In this document: piece after piece, positions 11,600 through 24,559 of the stretch | Position numbering within the stretch: position 1 is the stretch's first letter | Layout of the letters: the number at the start of each line of letters is the position of its first letter | Position numbers and translations under genes: made by a program | Notes under the pieces: model-generated | Database searches by the model: none | Seen by the model: only the letters and a program-made list of their open reading frames with translations | What the model was told of the DNA's origin: nothing | Origin: Acestrorhynchus altus | Lineage: Eukaryota; Chordata; Actinopteri; Characiformes; Acestrorhynchidae | Direction: 5' to 3' | Assembly (NCBI GenBank): GCA_034509495.1 | Contig: CM067507.1 | Coordinates: 19,505,102-19,569,101, forward strand | DNA: 64,000 nucleotides

Positions 11600-14280
11600 C
11601 TAATTCTTCTTCTGACAGGTCAGACATAACTTTCAAGTGTGTGTACACATGGGACCCTCAACCAGAAACCCATTCGCCCATGTGTGTATTTCACCATAGG
11701 TTGTGTTTTGCGAAGCTTGTGTGTGGTGTGTTGCAGCCCTTTCCTGGTGTGATTACATTCTTGTGACACTGATTGATTTCATGAGCACTAGATTAGCAAG
11801 ATTCATTATGTGAGTGCTTAGCACACAACAGTGTTCATTCAGGCAGACTGTGGCTTCCATGTGTTTTCCAACCCTGCTAACCTGACCTTCTTTTTCTGGT
11901 AGTTCTGAAAACAGAGGCATTACATTCACTTAAAGAAGGCCTGATTAACAAACCAAGAACTCCTAATCAGAAAAATATTCAATCAGTACAAAAACAGCAG
12001 CTATTCCTTAAAATCAAGGTTCATTAAAGAGTTTTCAGTTGAGGGAGCCTGAGTGGGAATGCATATCTGGTATAAGTTATTAATTCAAAAATAACTGCAG
12101 ATGTAATTCTAGTTGGGTTTCAAGTCTCTGCTCTGCAAAGCACAGGAAAGCCTCAAGACACTCATTTTCTTTGTACAAACAATCCATATAAAATGTTTTG
12201 TTGTTTATTGTGATAAATACATTTAAGAGCTTTATTTATTAACATTTATGGTTCCTTTAACTCTTGGAAACCAAGAGCCGCACTTTCCATGCGGTTACAT
12301 GGCTGTGCACTGGTGCTCCGCATCCAATTGATGGAGCTTGAGAGGAAATATCCCTAAAACATATGTACCGAGCTTCTATCATCATACTCAAAAAGACTTA
12401 AGGCTGTAATTATGTTTCAGTGTTTCAAAAAAGTATTGAGCAAAGGCTACGAGTGCTTGTGTATGTTATATATTTGTGTTTCATTATTTTTAATAAATGT
12501 GCAAATATTTCAAACCAACTTTTCTCATTTTGTTAGGAGGAGAAAAATGAATTGAATCAATTTATAAATAAGGCTGAAACGTGTAAAAATGAAGCATTGT
12601 GAACAGTTTTCAGATGCACTGTATCTGTTAATTTAATAAAAAATATATAAAAATTAAAGCATGTAAAGCATTTTTTCCAGGTTTGTTTAAATATTCCCCT
12701 CAATTTGTAAGTGCCCATTACCCAACCCCATTAGGACTCTGTCCCTTTCACATACAATGCTTCCGACACTAGTCAGATGAAGACAAGCACATGCCTCCTC
12801 TGATACACGTGAAGTCGGCCACCACCTTTTTTTAGAACAGATGCCTGTGCCATCCAGCTTTGCACTGGGTGTGATGTTTTAACGTTGACCTTCACAAAAT
12901 CATATCTTTGCCTTTCAACTGAAAAATACTTTGATTTAAACTTCTTCTTCAGTGTAATTTATACATGCCGTTTGTATTCCTGCATGTAGAACATCAAACT
13001 GAAGGTTTTTGTAAAATATTATTATTTAAAACTGTAGTGAAACCTGACACTGCAGTGATGATGTCACTGACAGTTAAATATGTGCACTTAAAGGTCAGAA
13101 AGGCAGGATTTAGAATTGTTTTACCTGCAGACTGAAGATGTTTTGTTCACAGGTTGAAAAAAAGACACAGTTCGGTAAGAAGTCAGTCAAAGACAGTTGA
13201 GATGAGGTGAGTTCAACATGAGACCCGGGTCTGATCTTTGCACTAACATGCTGATCATTGTTCAGATTCATATGAACAACTGCAGTTATATGACATTCAC
13301 TGGACCATGTTCTTGGGACATTGTTTGTCTTTGCCAACCCAAATCAAACCAATCTGGGACAGAAGTGGAACATGAGAAACCTTTGTACCCTTTTAATCTT
13401 GTTCTTAAATGGCAGCTCAGCTTTCTGAGGTAAACACTGAAGGCTACAATTAGCATCACTATTTTCTCACACATGTCCAGACAGAAATTTCCCTGTCACT
13501 AAAATGACTGAAACAAAACAGATTATCAGTCACTTGATTCAGTGCTTCCACTTCAAGAGTTCCCATGACAATGCTGCATGTAGGGGGAAACAAAGCTTTG
13601 CATTCTTAAACAGTGAAGTGATTAGTAAAGTGAGGGTGGGAAACAATAGGACTCTGAACTCATTACTTTGTTTATACTCACAAGTCATCACTGTCAGCCT
13701 CCCAATATCAACGGAAAGTCTCTGCTCTAGCTGCAATTTTTGTTCACAAAAATTTGAATATAATTGTCCTCAGTGTGCACTGTAAATGTTTGTGCTCGTT
13801 TGGTACTTTTTCACTCATGGTGATACGAAACCAAACTTTTTAAAATAGAAAATGCAGTTATGAGCTTGAGGAACTGGTGATACTGTCCAGTAAACTTTGC
13901 AGTAATATGTACACAAAAAGGCCAAGAGATCAAACAGCAGTGGCGCATATGACACTCTTGATAGGTCATATTTTCAGTGTTAAAAAGACATAGTTAAGCA
14001 CTCAACTGGTATTTGCATTCTTTTGGTACAGTTGCATTTGGTTTGGGCAGCTCTGGTCAAAATGACTTTACTGTGAACAGTAAAGTAAGTTGAAGGTGAA
14101 ATGGTCTCCAAAAGACATAAACTTAAAGATGACACATTTCCTTTGTATTTTAAGCAAAAACAGTATTTTGTTTTTTCAACTTTTATATTTGGGAAAAAAA
14201 AGGGTCCTTCAGCCTTTTTACACATGGTGTTATGCTTCCAGAATTTAATCTATTCTTCCCTTTACCCATTAAATGTTCCC
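10850..14280. other. intergenic DNA without a supported gene
   Basis: Apart from the microsatellites this is mostly AT-rich unique-looking sequence. A relatively GC-rich purine/pyrimidine block at 10900-11110 and a CpG-bearing stretch at 12265-12330 stand out slightly, but no spliced reading frame or recognised domain was found. Confidence 0.45.
11483..11596. repeat. (CA)n microsatellite with interruptions
   Basis: About 114 bases of CA repeat broken by AACAC and CCAC variants near 11529-11541. Low-complexity reading frames on both strands are artefacts. Confidence 0.97.
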
Positions 14281-14289
14281 TGTGCCATT

Positions 14290-15205
14290 TTCTGCAACAA
14301 CAATCTCAAAGCATGACTGACCCATCCCCATGCTTAAAGGTGTTCTTTTCATGAAGTTCATGTTTTTCTCCCAAACAAACCTTTGCTCATTGCAGCCAAA
14401 AAGTTCTATTTTCACCTCATCAGTTCCAAAATGCATCAGGCTTGTTTAGATGCTCTTTTGCAAACTTCTCATGCTGAATTTTGTGGTGAGGACACAGGAG
14501 AGGTTTTCTTTTGATGACTCCTCCATGAAGGCCATATCTGTGTAGGTGTCAATATAACAGTATGGAACAGTACAACAATGTTCCTCAACTCCCCCAAGTT
14601 TTCCCGAAAGTCTTTTGTAGTCAAGTGGGGGCTTTGATTTGCCTTTCTAGTAATCCTACAAGCAGCTATCTCTGACATTTTTCTTGGGCTTCCAGACCTT
14701 TTTATGTTCCAGACTGGCACTGTTTACTGTTAACTGCCATTTCTTAATTACATTTCAAATTGAGAAAATGGCAACCTGAAAATGCTTTGTCATCATTTTG
14801 TAGCCTTTTTCTGCTTTGTGGGCCACAATCATTTGTAAGAGGAGTCTGGGTATTTATGTTTTTAAGCTTTAAAATATGATGACTGTGATCAACATAACCC
14901 TAACAGGCTAATTAAGATAGGTCATAGTCCTCAGTCAAAGTTACCTGAGCACTCAAATCACACTCAAAGTGTTCTAATCTCAAATCTCTAGGGTTCCCAT
15001 AAGGTACTGTTTTCCAGTTTTCACTCTAAAATTTGCAAAACCAAAATTATACACTGCCATTGCTTAAAATGTTGAAATGTGTGTTTTGTCTTTAACTTTC
15101 TGTTTTTTGGAGATGATTTAATCTTCAGGTTGCTTACCAGTTCACAGTAACAGCCATTTTGACCAGAGGTGCCCAAACCTTTGCATGCCTCTGTAACTCT
15201 TTTAT
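14290..15205 (-). pseudogene. decayed Tc1-like transposon, family 1 copy A
   Basis: Reading the minus strand recovers scattered Tc1 transposase pieces: a PHLTTKDFRENLGE-like segment with WRSHQKKTSPVSSPQNS, and KIELFGCNEQRFVWEKN, the segment after the first catalytic Asp. The right terminus is GAGGTGCCCAAACCTTTGCA (15168-15187), a common fish Tc1-like end. Multiple stops and frameshifts are present and the C-terminal DDE part is missing. A shorter copy lies in rspo1 intron 2 (50820-51240). Confidence 0.8.
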
Positions 15206-15289
15206 ACAATTAACTCAATCCAATTATACTGAAGCATTTAACACATTTGTAGGTGATGATTTTACTTTATATGGAAAGTATAAAGAAAA

Positions 15290-15660
15290 CACAGACCACA
15301 CAGAGAACCAGAGTTCAACAGGGAGTGGCTAGGCTGGTTTGAGCTGACAGAAAGGCTACAGTACCTCAGATAACCATCAATTATGATGAGCAGAAAAGAA
15401 TCTCAGAATGAACAACACATTTAACCTTGAAGTGAATGGGCTCCAACAGCAGATCACATTAAATTCTACTTCTGTTCGTTTAGAACAGAAAGCTGATGCT
15501 GCACCGAACCTGGTTGTAGCCTGATCTGATGACTTACAACTACAGAGGCACACAGAGAGTAGTGTCATGCTGGTGGATGGGGTGTCATGATTCGTGGAGT
15601 ATTTTATTGACACACATTTGACCAATTTAAAGATTCATAATTACAGTGGTAGTCTGTTTA
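15290..15660 (+). mobile_element. decayed DNA transposon fragment, 'CACTCAGTG' family copy A
   Basis: Contains GAGCTGACAGAAAGGCTACA, GATGAGCAGAAAAGAATCTC and CAACAGCAGATCACATTAAA, corresponding blocks of a common fish Tc1-like element whose fuller copy is at 38010-38790. Both ends are eroded and there is no open frame. Confidence 0.6.
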
Positions 15661-15699
15661 CTCTGCAAATTGAAATTGCACCTAGCATGTGGAAGATTA

Positions 15700-18400
15700 C
15701 TTTTAAAACATGCCATGGTGCAGTCTCCAGTCAGAGTGAATGAATCTAATGATCACAAGTTTACATTCAGTCAGTGGATTATTTAGAGTGGAGAATTCTG
15801 AAATAAATCAAAATGTAGCGAAAGTGGAGGTCAATTCAACACATTCTAAATACTGCTCATTAATTTTCAGTGTTCTTAAAAGAAAAGATGATCAGTGGCA
15901 TCAGTTGCACTAGAGCTGCATGTGCACTCATTTGATCAGATTTGCACAAATGTCTCTTTTGCTTCCAGAAGTTATGTAATTGATTACCTTCAGGGAAATG
16001 CATAGGAAAGTGCAAAGGAAAATTGTAGCAAATAATACTCACTGATAAATCCATCTCCATCCTCTTTCCTTAATGAGTCTAGAGTGATCCAAGTACCTTC
16101 AATCGAACCCAACACTTACTTTAGAATTAGGCTGGAAGAGGTGCTACAGTGGTGAGGGGAAGTTCTGGTTTATTAATGCCAAACTCTTTTGCTTCAATAC
16201 CACAACTATTGGCACCCCAACATTATCGTTATTAGAACAAGGTTGCTTGTACTGATAACATAGCAAATAAAATGCCTTTCTAAATTGGGATATACGAGAT
16301 TGCTGAGATACTGGTGATAAATCTTAAACCAAACCAAAACTAAAAGTCTAATTCAGTTTGGAAAGTGCCTAGTACAAATCAGTCGGCTTTTAGTATGTTC
16401 CCTGCACTATTATGTTCAGAATTCTATGCTTTATTTCTTTTTTCTATATTACAATACTCACTATCCCTGATAGAAATATAGATCTGCTGGCTCGATAGCT
16501 TCATCACCCCAATGATTGTTTGCTTTAATCTGTATGTTTCCATGTGCCATTCCACCAGCACCATGTCCTTCAGAATGGTTTAGTATTCTTTGGTATATTT
16601 CTTTATCAACTTTTGCTTTTCTGCTTTGGAATACATTATTCCATTGCACACGCCATCCCTATGTCGCTGTAACCTTAAACTTAATCTGAGCTGTGAGAGT
16701 GCCGAGACTTACCCAGTAATTATGAGAAAATTAGACAAATGAAATCTTGAAACAAGATTCTTGAAGCTAATGGGCTAAAAAGAGCGTACCTGTGTTAAAA
16801 GCTAATGTGGAGTTATCTCTAAATGAAGGCCATAATTGAATCCGAGTCTACAGGCACAACACATCTGTTGATTCCCTTCTCAAACAGCCAGTACGAATAA
16901 GATTAAGGAATGAAAGGAGTAGGAACGTGTCTTTAGTGTTCATGCCACTCAGCTCAGAGACTCTGTCTGTATCATGAAGGAATTCTGTGTTTTTTTCACA
17001 TTCGGCAGAAAATATTACATTTGTTGACTGTAGATGCTGTTCTGGGTGGTTTCAGACATGTGAGAATGTGTACTTTCAAAAACTTGAAGTATATTTTCAT
17101 GTCAGTACAACTTGGTGTCAACTATAAACTACATTTTAGATTTAGCTTTAGACAAGGTTGTGGGGAGGGTTTTATTTATTTATTTATTTTTTGCTTGTTT
17201 CATTCTCTGTATTGGTAGCTTGTGTGCTAAATCACTATTCAATATGGCTCTGGAGGCAGCTCTGCAAACAACTGGTTAAAAGAACAACCGACTGAAATAA
17301 CCAGTATATGGAGCTTTAGAGACATGTATCTATCCTCAGAGGTTTATATGTGGATGCATTCAATGAAAGGTGTGCAACTTAGTTTGAGATTTTGTATACG
17401 ATGTTGGTTTCTCGAAACAGCATGGAAAATTTCCCGGCTAGGTTTGTGTCACTGTCACATTAAGAGGCACGTCCTCAATTCCATCGTGCAAACACATGAG
17501 CTTTAAAGCTCATGTTCAGTAGCTATGTTAGCAATCTTGATAGTTTGCCTGCACACATAAAGAAGCTAGCTGACTAGTTTTCCAGTCAAAAAGCTGCCTT
17601 CAGAACCATTTTGAGTAGTGAATGTGCACATTAGTGTGTTGATAGGACCAATTCAGTTACACCAAACAATGCAACAGTGGAGCTAGAGCTAGATGACACA
17701 TCTCATTTCAAACAAAACAATATATATAAAAAAAACACAGCACATCTGTTATTAATAAAATCACAAGCAACAATCAATGCAGAAATGTGCATGTCGACAC
17801 ATGAGCTTCAGACACTGAACACTGTTTGATATAGTTCACAGCTCGTTCCTAGAAACACCATGAGTTGAACAGGCTCTTTATACAATTGTAAAGTGCTTCC
17901 TTTAAGTTTTCATGACTTAACGTGTTTAAGTGGATAGATCATGGGCCTATTTAGAGTGTGCATGCAGTTCTTTGGTCTCTCTGCCAGCCAGAGTAACCAT
18001 CCAAAAAATGTGAGGAAAAAAAACCACTAAGGGAGCAAAAGCTTTTCCGTGAACACATAGCTTCAACACGCATTTTGATTAGACATGCTGAAGTAGTTCC
18101 TGGACCCAACACCCAGTGCTTGTCCCAACAGTATGGAACAGGAATTTGTTGTAAAATCATAGCAGATATCGTATCATTCACCAAACAGCTGTTCATTGGG
18201 TGACAAACTCTCATGGGCGGATGTCTAGACTAATCCACCGATGATTAGTCAGTTTGGACAGCATTGTGTTTTGTCAATAAATCTACAGTAAATATAGCTT
18301 TAAACAGGATCACAGCACTGATTTGTGACATTACACTTATGATAAGCCAAGGTGATGAAATATGGAGTGGTGGAATATTTGACATGAAAACTGAGTTTAG
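15700..18400. other. intergenic DNA without a supported gene, apart from one MITE
   Basis: AT-rich sequence. A 62-codon minus-strand frame at 16461-16649 has protein-like composition but no recognisable domain and a stop just upstream. The only structured element seen is the inverted-repeat element at 17231-17622. Confidence 0.45.
17231..17622. mobile_element. unnamed inverted-repeat element (MITE-like), copy A
   Basis: The left arm ATCACTATTCAATATGGCTC followed by TGGAGGCAGCTCT is inverted at the right end as AGCTGCCTTCAGAACCATTT followed by TGAGTAGTG. The interior (ACTGAAATAACCAGT, GAGCTTTAGAGACATG, CAACTTAGTTTGAGATT) recurs in copy B at 61671-62080. No coding capacity is seen. Confidence 0.7.
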
Positions 18401-18409
18401 ACAAGTAGA

Positions 18410-18990
18410 ATGTCTTGCAAAAGTATTCACCCCCTTTTTTCATGTTTGGACTTGGACTTGGACTTGGACTTAAAATGGATTATTTGAGGGTTTCAATCAT
18501 TTCATTTACAGAACATGCCTACAACTTTGAACCTTTTTTTATTATTATTGTGAAGCATAAAAACTTCAACAAGTCTGTGGACTGAATCTCAAGAGAAAGT
18601 GGGTCATGTAGCAAGACAACGACCATAAGCACACAAGTTGTTGTACCAAAGAATGGTTAAAGAAGAATACTGTAACAATTTTGGAATTGCCATTACAATG
18701 TCCTGAGATGGAATGATGTGAATCAAACAGTTAATGAAAGGAAACATACCAAGTAACAGCTGAAAGTGTTTGGGAATTGGCTAAAATTACTCCAAGCTGA
18801 TGCTCAGGATTAATGATCAGTTACGGAAAGTTGCAGTTATTACTGCACAGGGGGATCACACAAGCAAATGTTCATATATTTTTCCCACTGCCAGAAATGT
18901 AATATTGGGTAATTTTCCTAAATAAATTACCAAATGCACTATGTTTAATTTGGTTTGTTTTTTCTTAACCTTCAGGTCACATTTATGTAG
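18410..18990 (+). pseudogene. decayed Tc1-like transposon, family 2
   Basis: Starts with TTGCAAAAGTATTCACCCCC, a common fish Tc1-like terminus. Near 18605-18700 it encodes QDNDHKHTS followed by TKEWLKKNTVTILELPLQC, a degraded form of the conserved QDNDPKHTS..V..W box before the last catalytic residue. No continuous frame remains. A small (CTTGGA)4 tandem is at 18449-18471. Confidence 0.75.
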
Positions 18991-18999
18991 AAATATAGA

Positions 19000-20327
19000 A
19001 AACTCTTAGGAGTTCACTAACTTTCAAGAACATATACTGATACCTAATAATTTCTTCTTCTTCTTATGTTTGTTGGCATCAGATTTGATGTGAAGTTTTA
19101 ATTTTTGCCATTAATCTTATTGCCAATGTTGCTGGGGTGCCTAAAACCTTAGTATGTATATGTGCCCACCAAATGTGAAGAAGCAAAATGTCTTAGTGTT
19201 ACAAGGACTTCCACTTCCAAAACAAAAAAAGCAGTGAATTAGGATACTTACCTAAACTAAGTGAACCAGAAGAATGCAAATGTGAAGCACATGAGCTAAA
19301 AAGGCACTTTTTTAAATGCCCCATGCTAAAATTGTTGCTCTTAAATTACTCACAGGCGAACAAACCAAGCCAGTGGCTAATACCACCAGAATTAAATGCA
19401 TCTGGCTAACTGCTCTCACATGAGCTCTGCAAAACATTTTATCTCTGTGTATTTCAAATACCTCCTTTTTCAGTTGTTTTTCAGAATGTAACATTTACAT
19501 TTATCCAATAGATTTTCTGGTGGGTTCAGCAAAAAATATGGTTTGAAAATATTACTGAGCTCTTTTAAAACAAAATGCAACATTTTTGGGAGGACAATAT
19601 ATGCAAACTACAGTTAAGAAGCATTTTACATAAAATGATCATTCTAAAGTTCTTTGAATATTTCAGAAGATCAGGATGTAAAACACAAAAATGAACAAGT
19701 TCTGACAAGTATGTTCCTTTATAAACTCATCAGTGTGTTATGGCATGAAAACAACCAGCATGCTGAGATTTTATGCAAGTTGCTTTGAAAGTGGCCTTCA
19801 ACTCACCTGAAAAATTCACCAGCTTATTTGACATTACTGTGTCAGAGAACATTCAGAGAACAGTTTCAGATTAATGGCTCTAAATGGGGTTATTTAACAG
19901 ATAATAACATAAATCTAGTTTTAAGAGTTAATCCTTTACTTTTGACTTTTGACTGGTTCTTTTTCAGTCATTTCAGTTACATGCAGATCACTTTGTGTAG
20001 GACTTGTATTTGGTCTTCCCCAAAACCACATTAACATACAGATGAATCTTTTAGGTGGAGTAAGTATCACTGAACACTCCCACCAAGATGATCTAAACAC
20101 TTGCTTTCAGGAAACCGTATCCATGTCCTTTACTCGGCTGTTTTCAAAGTACCTTTGATGCTGCAGCTCCCCCACGAGGACGTAGTTCTTATTACACCAG
20201 AGAATTAGAATTTTATGAAAAGATTAATTTTTGTTCACAATTTAATTCCAAAACTGATTCTGTTTGAATAACTCAATAATTAAAATATTCTAAAAAAAAT
20301 AGATATTTGAGATTGTGATCAAACATT

Positions 20328-20330
<3 letters not shown>
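19000..20330. other. intergenic DNA without a supported gene
   Basis: AT-rich, with no recognisable domain, RNA gene or long repeat seen on either strand. Confidence 0.45.

Positions 20331-20381
<51 letters not shown>
20331..20381. repeat. (CA)25 microsatellite
   Basis: Uninterrupted CA run, directly upstream of the Tc1-like fragment at 20440. Confidence 0.97.
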
Positions 20382-20382
<1 letters not shown>

Positions 20383-20439
20383 TATAAGGGTTGGGAGTGC
20401 TATATAAAGTATTAGAATTGTGCAAAATGAATATTAAAC

Positions 20440-20960
20440 TGCAAGTCTAGTGAGAGTGCTTTCTTATATATAGCACAATTCTAGACCAGAATTGAGAAAA
20501 AGTGGGGAAAGTTAGTTTGAAATCAAATTTACTAAAAGTAAAAAGAAAAGTTATAACATGTACATAAGTTTTCACAGCCTTTGTCATGACATTCAAAATT
20601 GAGTTCAGGTGCATCTTGTTTCCACTGATCATCCTTCAGATGTTTCTACAGCTTGATTGGAGAACAGCTGTGGTAAATTCAGTTGATTGGACATGATTGG
20701 CAAAGGCACACACCTGTTTATATAAGGTCCCATAGTAGACAGTGCATGGCAGAGCACAAACAAAGCCATGAAGTCTAAGGAATTGTCTGTAGGCCTCTGA
20801 GACAAGATTCTATTGAGACACAGATTTGGGGAAACTCTTCAACAGTGACCTGTTTCTGCACACAGAGATGCATTTGGATGGATGTTCTTGGATCTTGGAC
20901 TACTTCAAACTGAGCATGAGAGGCCCACATCTTCACTTCAAGAATGCTGTTGGGGGAAAA
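20440..20960 (+). pseudogene. decayed Tc1-like transposon, family 3 (N-terminal part)
   Basis: Contains the family leader (ACACCTGTTTATATAAGGTC, ACAGTGCATGGCAGAGCACA). It then encodes the start of a transposase, MKSKELSVGL followed by a stop and then (D)KILLRHRFGE, as expected for the N-terminal helix-turn-helix region. The copy breaks up after about 20950. Confidence 0.75.
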
Positions 20961-21110
20961 AATGATACCTAAAACTTCAGATGTAAGAAGTGACTTATTA
21001 TGAAAGAAAGTTACTTGAAATGGGGTTAGTTGTGTTTAAAAATCATTTATGTAGTGTTTGGTGTTTATCTGGTCAATTCAACCCATTGGTATTTTGTTAA
21101 TTGGACACAA

Positions 21111-21113
<3 letters not shown>

Positions 21114-21139
<26 letters not shown>
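21114..21139. repeat. (AT)13 microsatellite
   Basis: Perfect AT dinucleotide run. Confidence 0.95.
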
Positions 21140-21142
<3 letters not shown>

Positions 21143-21149
21143 CATTGTA

Positions 21150-21310
21150 CATACACTGTATGTTTATGAGCAGCCCTTCTAATGATTGCATTAATCTACT
21201 TTTAAGTTGCATCCATTGATGCAGCTGACACAAATTTGCCTTGACAAGTACTGCCAATAGAATTTTTCAGGAAGCTATTGGCCCCATGCCTAATGCCATG
21301 TACGTTTCAG
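21150..21310 (+). mobile_element. Tc1-like element fragment, same family as 6862-7373
   Basis: AGCCCTTCTAATGATTGCAT, GTTGCATCCATTGATGCAG, GTACTGCCAATAGAAT and ATTGGCCCCATGCCTAATGC match in order the left part of the family at 6862. The rest is absent. Confidence 0.6.
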
Positions 21311-21319
21311 ACTTGCTAT

Positions 21320-23140
21320 GTCCATTTCTTTTGTATTTTACCTCTTTGTTTACCTTCCCCTGATAAATGTCCATTTGCTTATTTTTGGTACCATATTTCC
21401 TCCCATGTCTCCGTCTCAGCCCTGACTCATCAGCTTTTGTCATTTCTTGGAGCATTTTGGTAGATACTACTGCATACCATCAACACCAAATAAAACCTGC
21501 TGTTGTGAAGAAGCTCTGTGTGATGTCATTGACAACACTTGACATTATACCTTACTACAAGACAACATCTGAGATTGAGTGTACACTAGCCTTAATTCCA
21601 GAGGGCATGTAGCACTTAAGAGTAAACCTGTGTAAAGTGTTTAATTGATCAGAGCTATGGCTTGATGTAAATAGCCATATAATTACTAATGATTTTATTT
21701 ATACACATGTATTGACCTACCCTTTCACCCACGTTGGTAGGTTCCAGCTTCAATATAGGCATGGCTTATGCAGGTGGGCTTTGCAAACATGGTCTAATAG
21801 GCTCATGTGTGCAGCATGTTTAACCTTGTAGTCTTCAGACTAATTTATTATAGATATACAACTAGTATATGTGATGGTGGGGTGGATGCTGCACATTGCT
21901 GTGGAATTAACAGTCATTTAGACTCAAATCATTTTAAATTGATTTTTCTAATGTAAATACTTTTGCTTACAGCGACAAACCTTTTAAAAAAACATGAACT
22001 TACCTAGATGTGTGCAATTAATTGAAGCTCATTATCAATTACATTTGTTCTGGATTGCAAAATGACAAAATAGTTCCTCTGCAGAGAGAATGGATGAAGA
22101 CCACAGTAAATCAGTTGAAAACCATTCTGCACCGAACCATGGGATGAATGAAATGCTCTTAGTCTTATCAAACCTTGTTAAGTAGAACATAAGATTCACA
22201 CTTGCAAGCAACTACATGTTGCTTTCAAGGCTTCATATCTCAAGATCAGAGTAACCTAAAGTTATGATAAACTAGACTTATCTAACAATTTATTATTGTG
22301 AGATGAATTATCAGTGAGCAATAATGGCTAGAATTCACTCATTTCCAAATGAATTAATTCCCAGATTAAATCTATCCATACATGCTCGACCATATCAGCA
22401 AGAGTGGGCAGGGTTAATGATGTCACTGACCCAGACTCAGTGTTTGAGAGTGAGAGAATATTACACTGTCAGGGTGCACTGAGCAGACAAGAAGTGGACA
22501 CACTTACAGGGTTATGAATATTTATTGACAAAACAGGATATAAAGACAACTTAAATGCTGACAACACAAAAGTTGACAAGGACCGACTGGAACAAAAAAC
22601 TTAAATACACAGAGAAGAAAAACAGCTGGGACTGGTTAACAAATGGCCAGATAGATATGGAAGTTAAACATGATGGATACATGACATGCAAACAGCATTA
22701 AAGACAGACACACACACACCAGAAGGGCTGAACAGTGTCTAACAGATAGAGATTTTAATAGCAACAAACTATATTGTATCAATGTTTTATACTGGCATGA
22801 AAAAAATTTTAAATGATGCCCCTACAACATCCTGATAACTGTGGCCCCAGTGTTTCCTTTCTGAAAACCAAATCAACTAAATGTCATGCTACCATCTAAC
22901 ACGTTGATGCCTGAATTTAATTAAAATGGTGTAAATAAAATGATGCAACATTAAATCTAATTAAATACATTTTAATTAATTGTTAAAAATCTACATCTAC
23001 TCTGACAGCTTTATGAAAATGCATGAAAAAAGTTCCTGGGTATGTACTGAGTAAGCAAATCTGGCATAGGAGGAATATGGACATTATTTCTGCAGCAATC
23101 TGAATGTAAGTGACAAAATGCAAAATAAGGGGATAATCAC
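21320..23140. other. intergenic DNA without a supported gene
   Basis: No coding domain was recognised. The stretch 22440-22730 has an A-rich, low-complexity character reminiscent of the insert at 26595-26995, but I could not align the two convincingly. Confidence 0.4.
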
Positions 23141-23149
23141 CTGCACATC

Positions 23150-24550
23150 ACACTCTCCTCCAAAAGTACAGGAAGAGTGAAGCCAATCCATTTATTTTTG
23201 CTGTGGTCTGAAAACATTTGGGGTTGACATTAAAAAATGAATATGAGACAAAAGATCAATATTTCAGCTTTTATTTCCAGGTATTACATCTGGACCTGAT
23301 ACATAGTTCAGAAGATAGCACATTTTGTCTGAACCCACCATTTTTCATGTTAGCAAAAGTATTGGAAGAGATAAACTTCAAATAGATTAAAGTGAAAAGG
23401 ATTGAAATGAATAATCCTTTGCTTGCAGTAACTGCATCAAGCTGGTGACCCATTGACATCACTAAACATCTGCATTCTTATTTTGTGATGTTTTCCAGGC
23501 TTTCATTTTAGCCTCTTTTGGGGGTGTTTGTTTGTGGGTGACTCTTGTGAGTCTCCTGTTTAGCAGGTAAAAAGCAGCTCTATAGGGATTAAGTCTGGAG
23601 ATTGATTAGGCCAGTCTCAAACCTAACAAGTTTGGTCATTATCTTGTTGCATATTGAAGGATCTCATAGTCAGTTTGTTGCATCTTTCTTTCTATCAAAA
23701 TGTCAAAAACAGTCAAAATGTTTCTGTAGACATTTGAGTTCATTGTACTGCTGCCATCATGCATGACATCATCAATGAAGATTAATGAGGCCATCCCAGA
23801 AGAAGTCATGCAAGCCCAAGCCATGACATTACCTCCACTATCTTTCACAGATGAGTTTAAATGTTGGATCATGAGCAGATCCTTTGTTTCTCCAAACTTT
23901 CCCTTCCATCAAAGCAAATTCCAGCCTGGCTTTCCAGTTTTTCTTGCTAATTACTGGTTTGCATCTTCTGGTGAAGCCTCTGTATTTTTGTTCATGAAGT
24001 CTTTTTTGAACGGTAGATTGTGATACCTTCACTCCTGCCCTCTGGAGGTTTTAGGGTCTTTTCTTTACAGCAATTACAAGGTTTCTGTCGCTTAGTATAC
24101 CAATGATGACTGTGTTCGGGAAAGTCCAAATGGTTGTACTGGCTACAGCCAATATTTATGATGCATTGGTTCTGATTGATTTTCCACCTTCTCTAAGTTT
24201 CACAATTGCTTGTTTTTCACAGCTCTCTGGTTTTCATCTTGGTTAGTCTTCTATATAAATGCAGTCTGCGCAAGGAAAACCCAAATCTGAAACTCAGCAC
24301 AGATATTCAGCACAATTTATTGTTTGAATAATCTATAAAACAGGACACACCTGAGCATCAACACATACCTGTCAGTCCCATGTTCCAATACTTTTGCTCA
24401 CAAGAAAAATGGATGGGTTCAGACAAAAGGTGTTATCTTCTGAACTGTGTATCAGATCCAGATGTAAATACCTGGAAATAAAAGCTGAAATGTTGATCTT
24501 TTGTCTCATGTTCATCTTTGAATCTTTTAAGAACAATCCAAAAGTCCACT
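23150..24550 (-). pseudogene. near full-length but decayed Tc1-like transposon with long inverted repeats
   Basis: Arms of roughly 130-150 bp are inverted copies. GAGACAAAAGATCAATATTT followed by CAGCTTTTATTTCCAGGTAT at 23245-23284 is mirrored at 24470-24508, and CATTTTGTCTGAACCCACCA at 23322 is mirrored near 24412-24432. Between them the minus strand encodes transposase pieces in order: VSQSTVQKRLHEQKYRG (HTH and linker) with KKNWKARLEFA at 24032-23838, then GGNVMAWACMTSSG (about 23830), then DWPNQSPDLIPIEL (about 23615-23575). The last corresponds to the conserved box holding the final catalytic residue region. At least two frameshifts and several stops inactivate it. It is the best-preserved Tc1-type copy here. 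Confidence 0.88.
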
Positions 24551-24559
24551 CTTTTAAAT

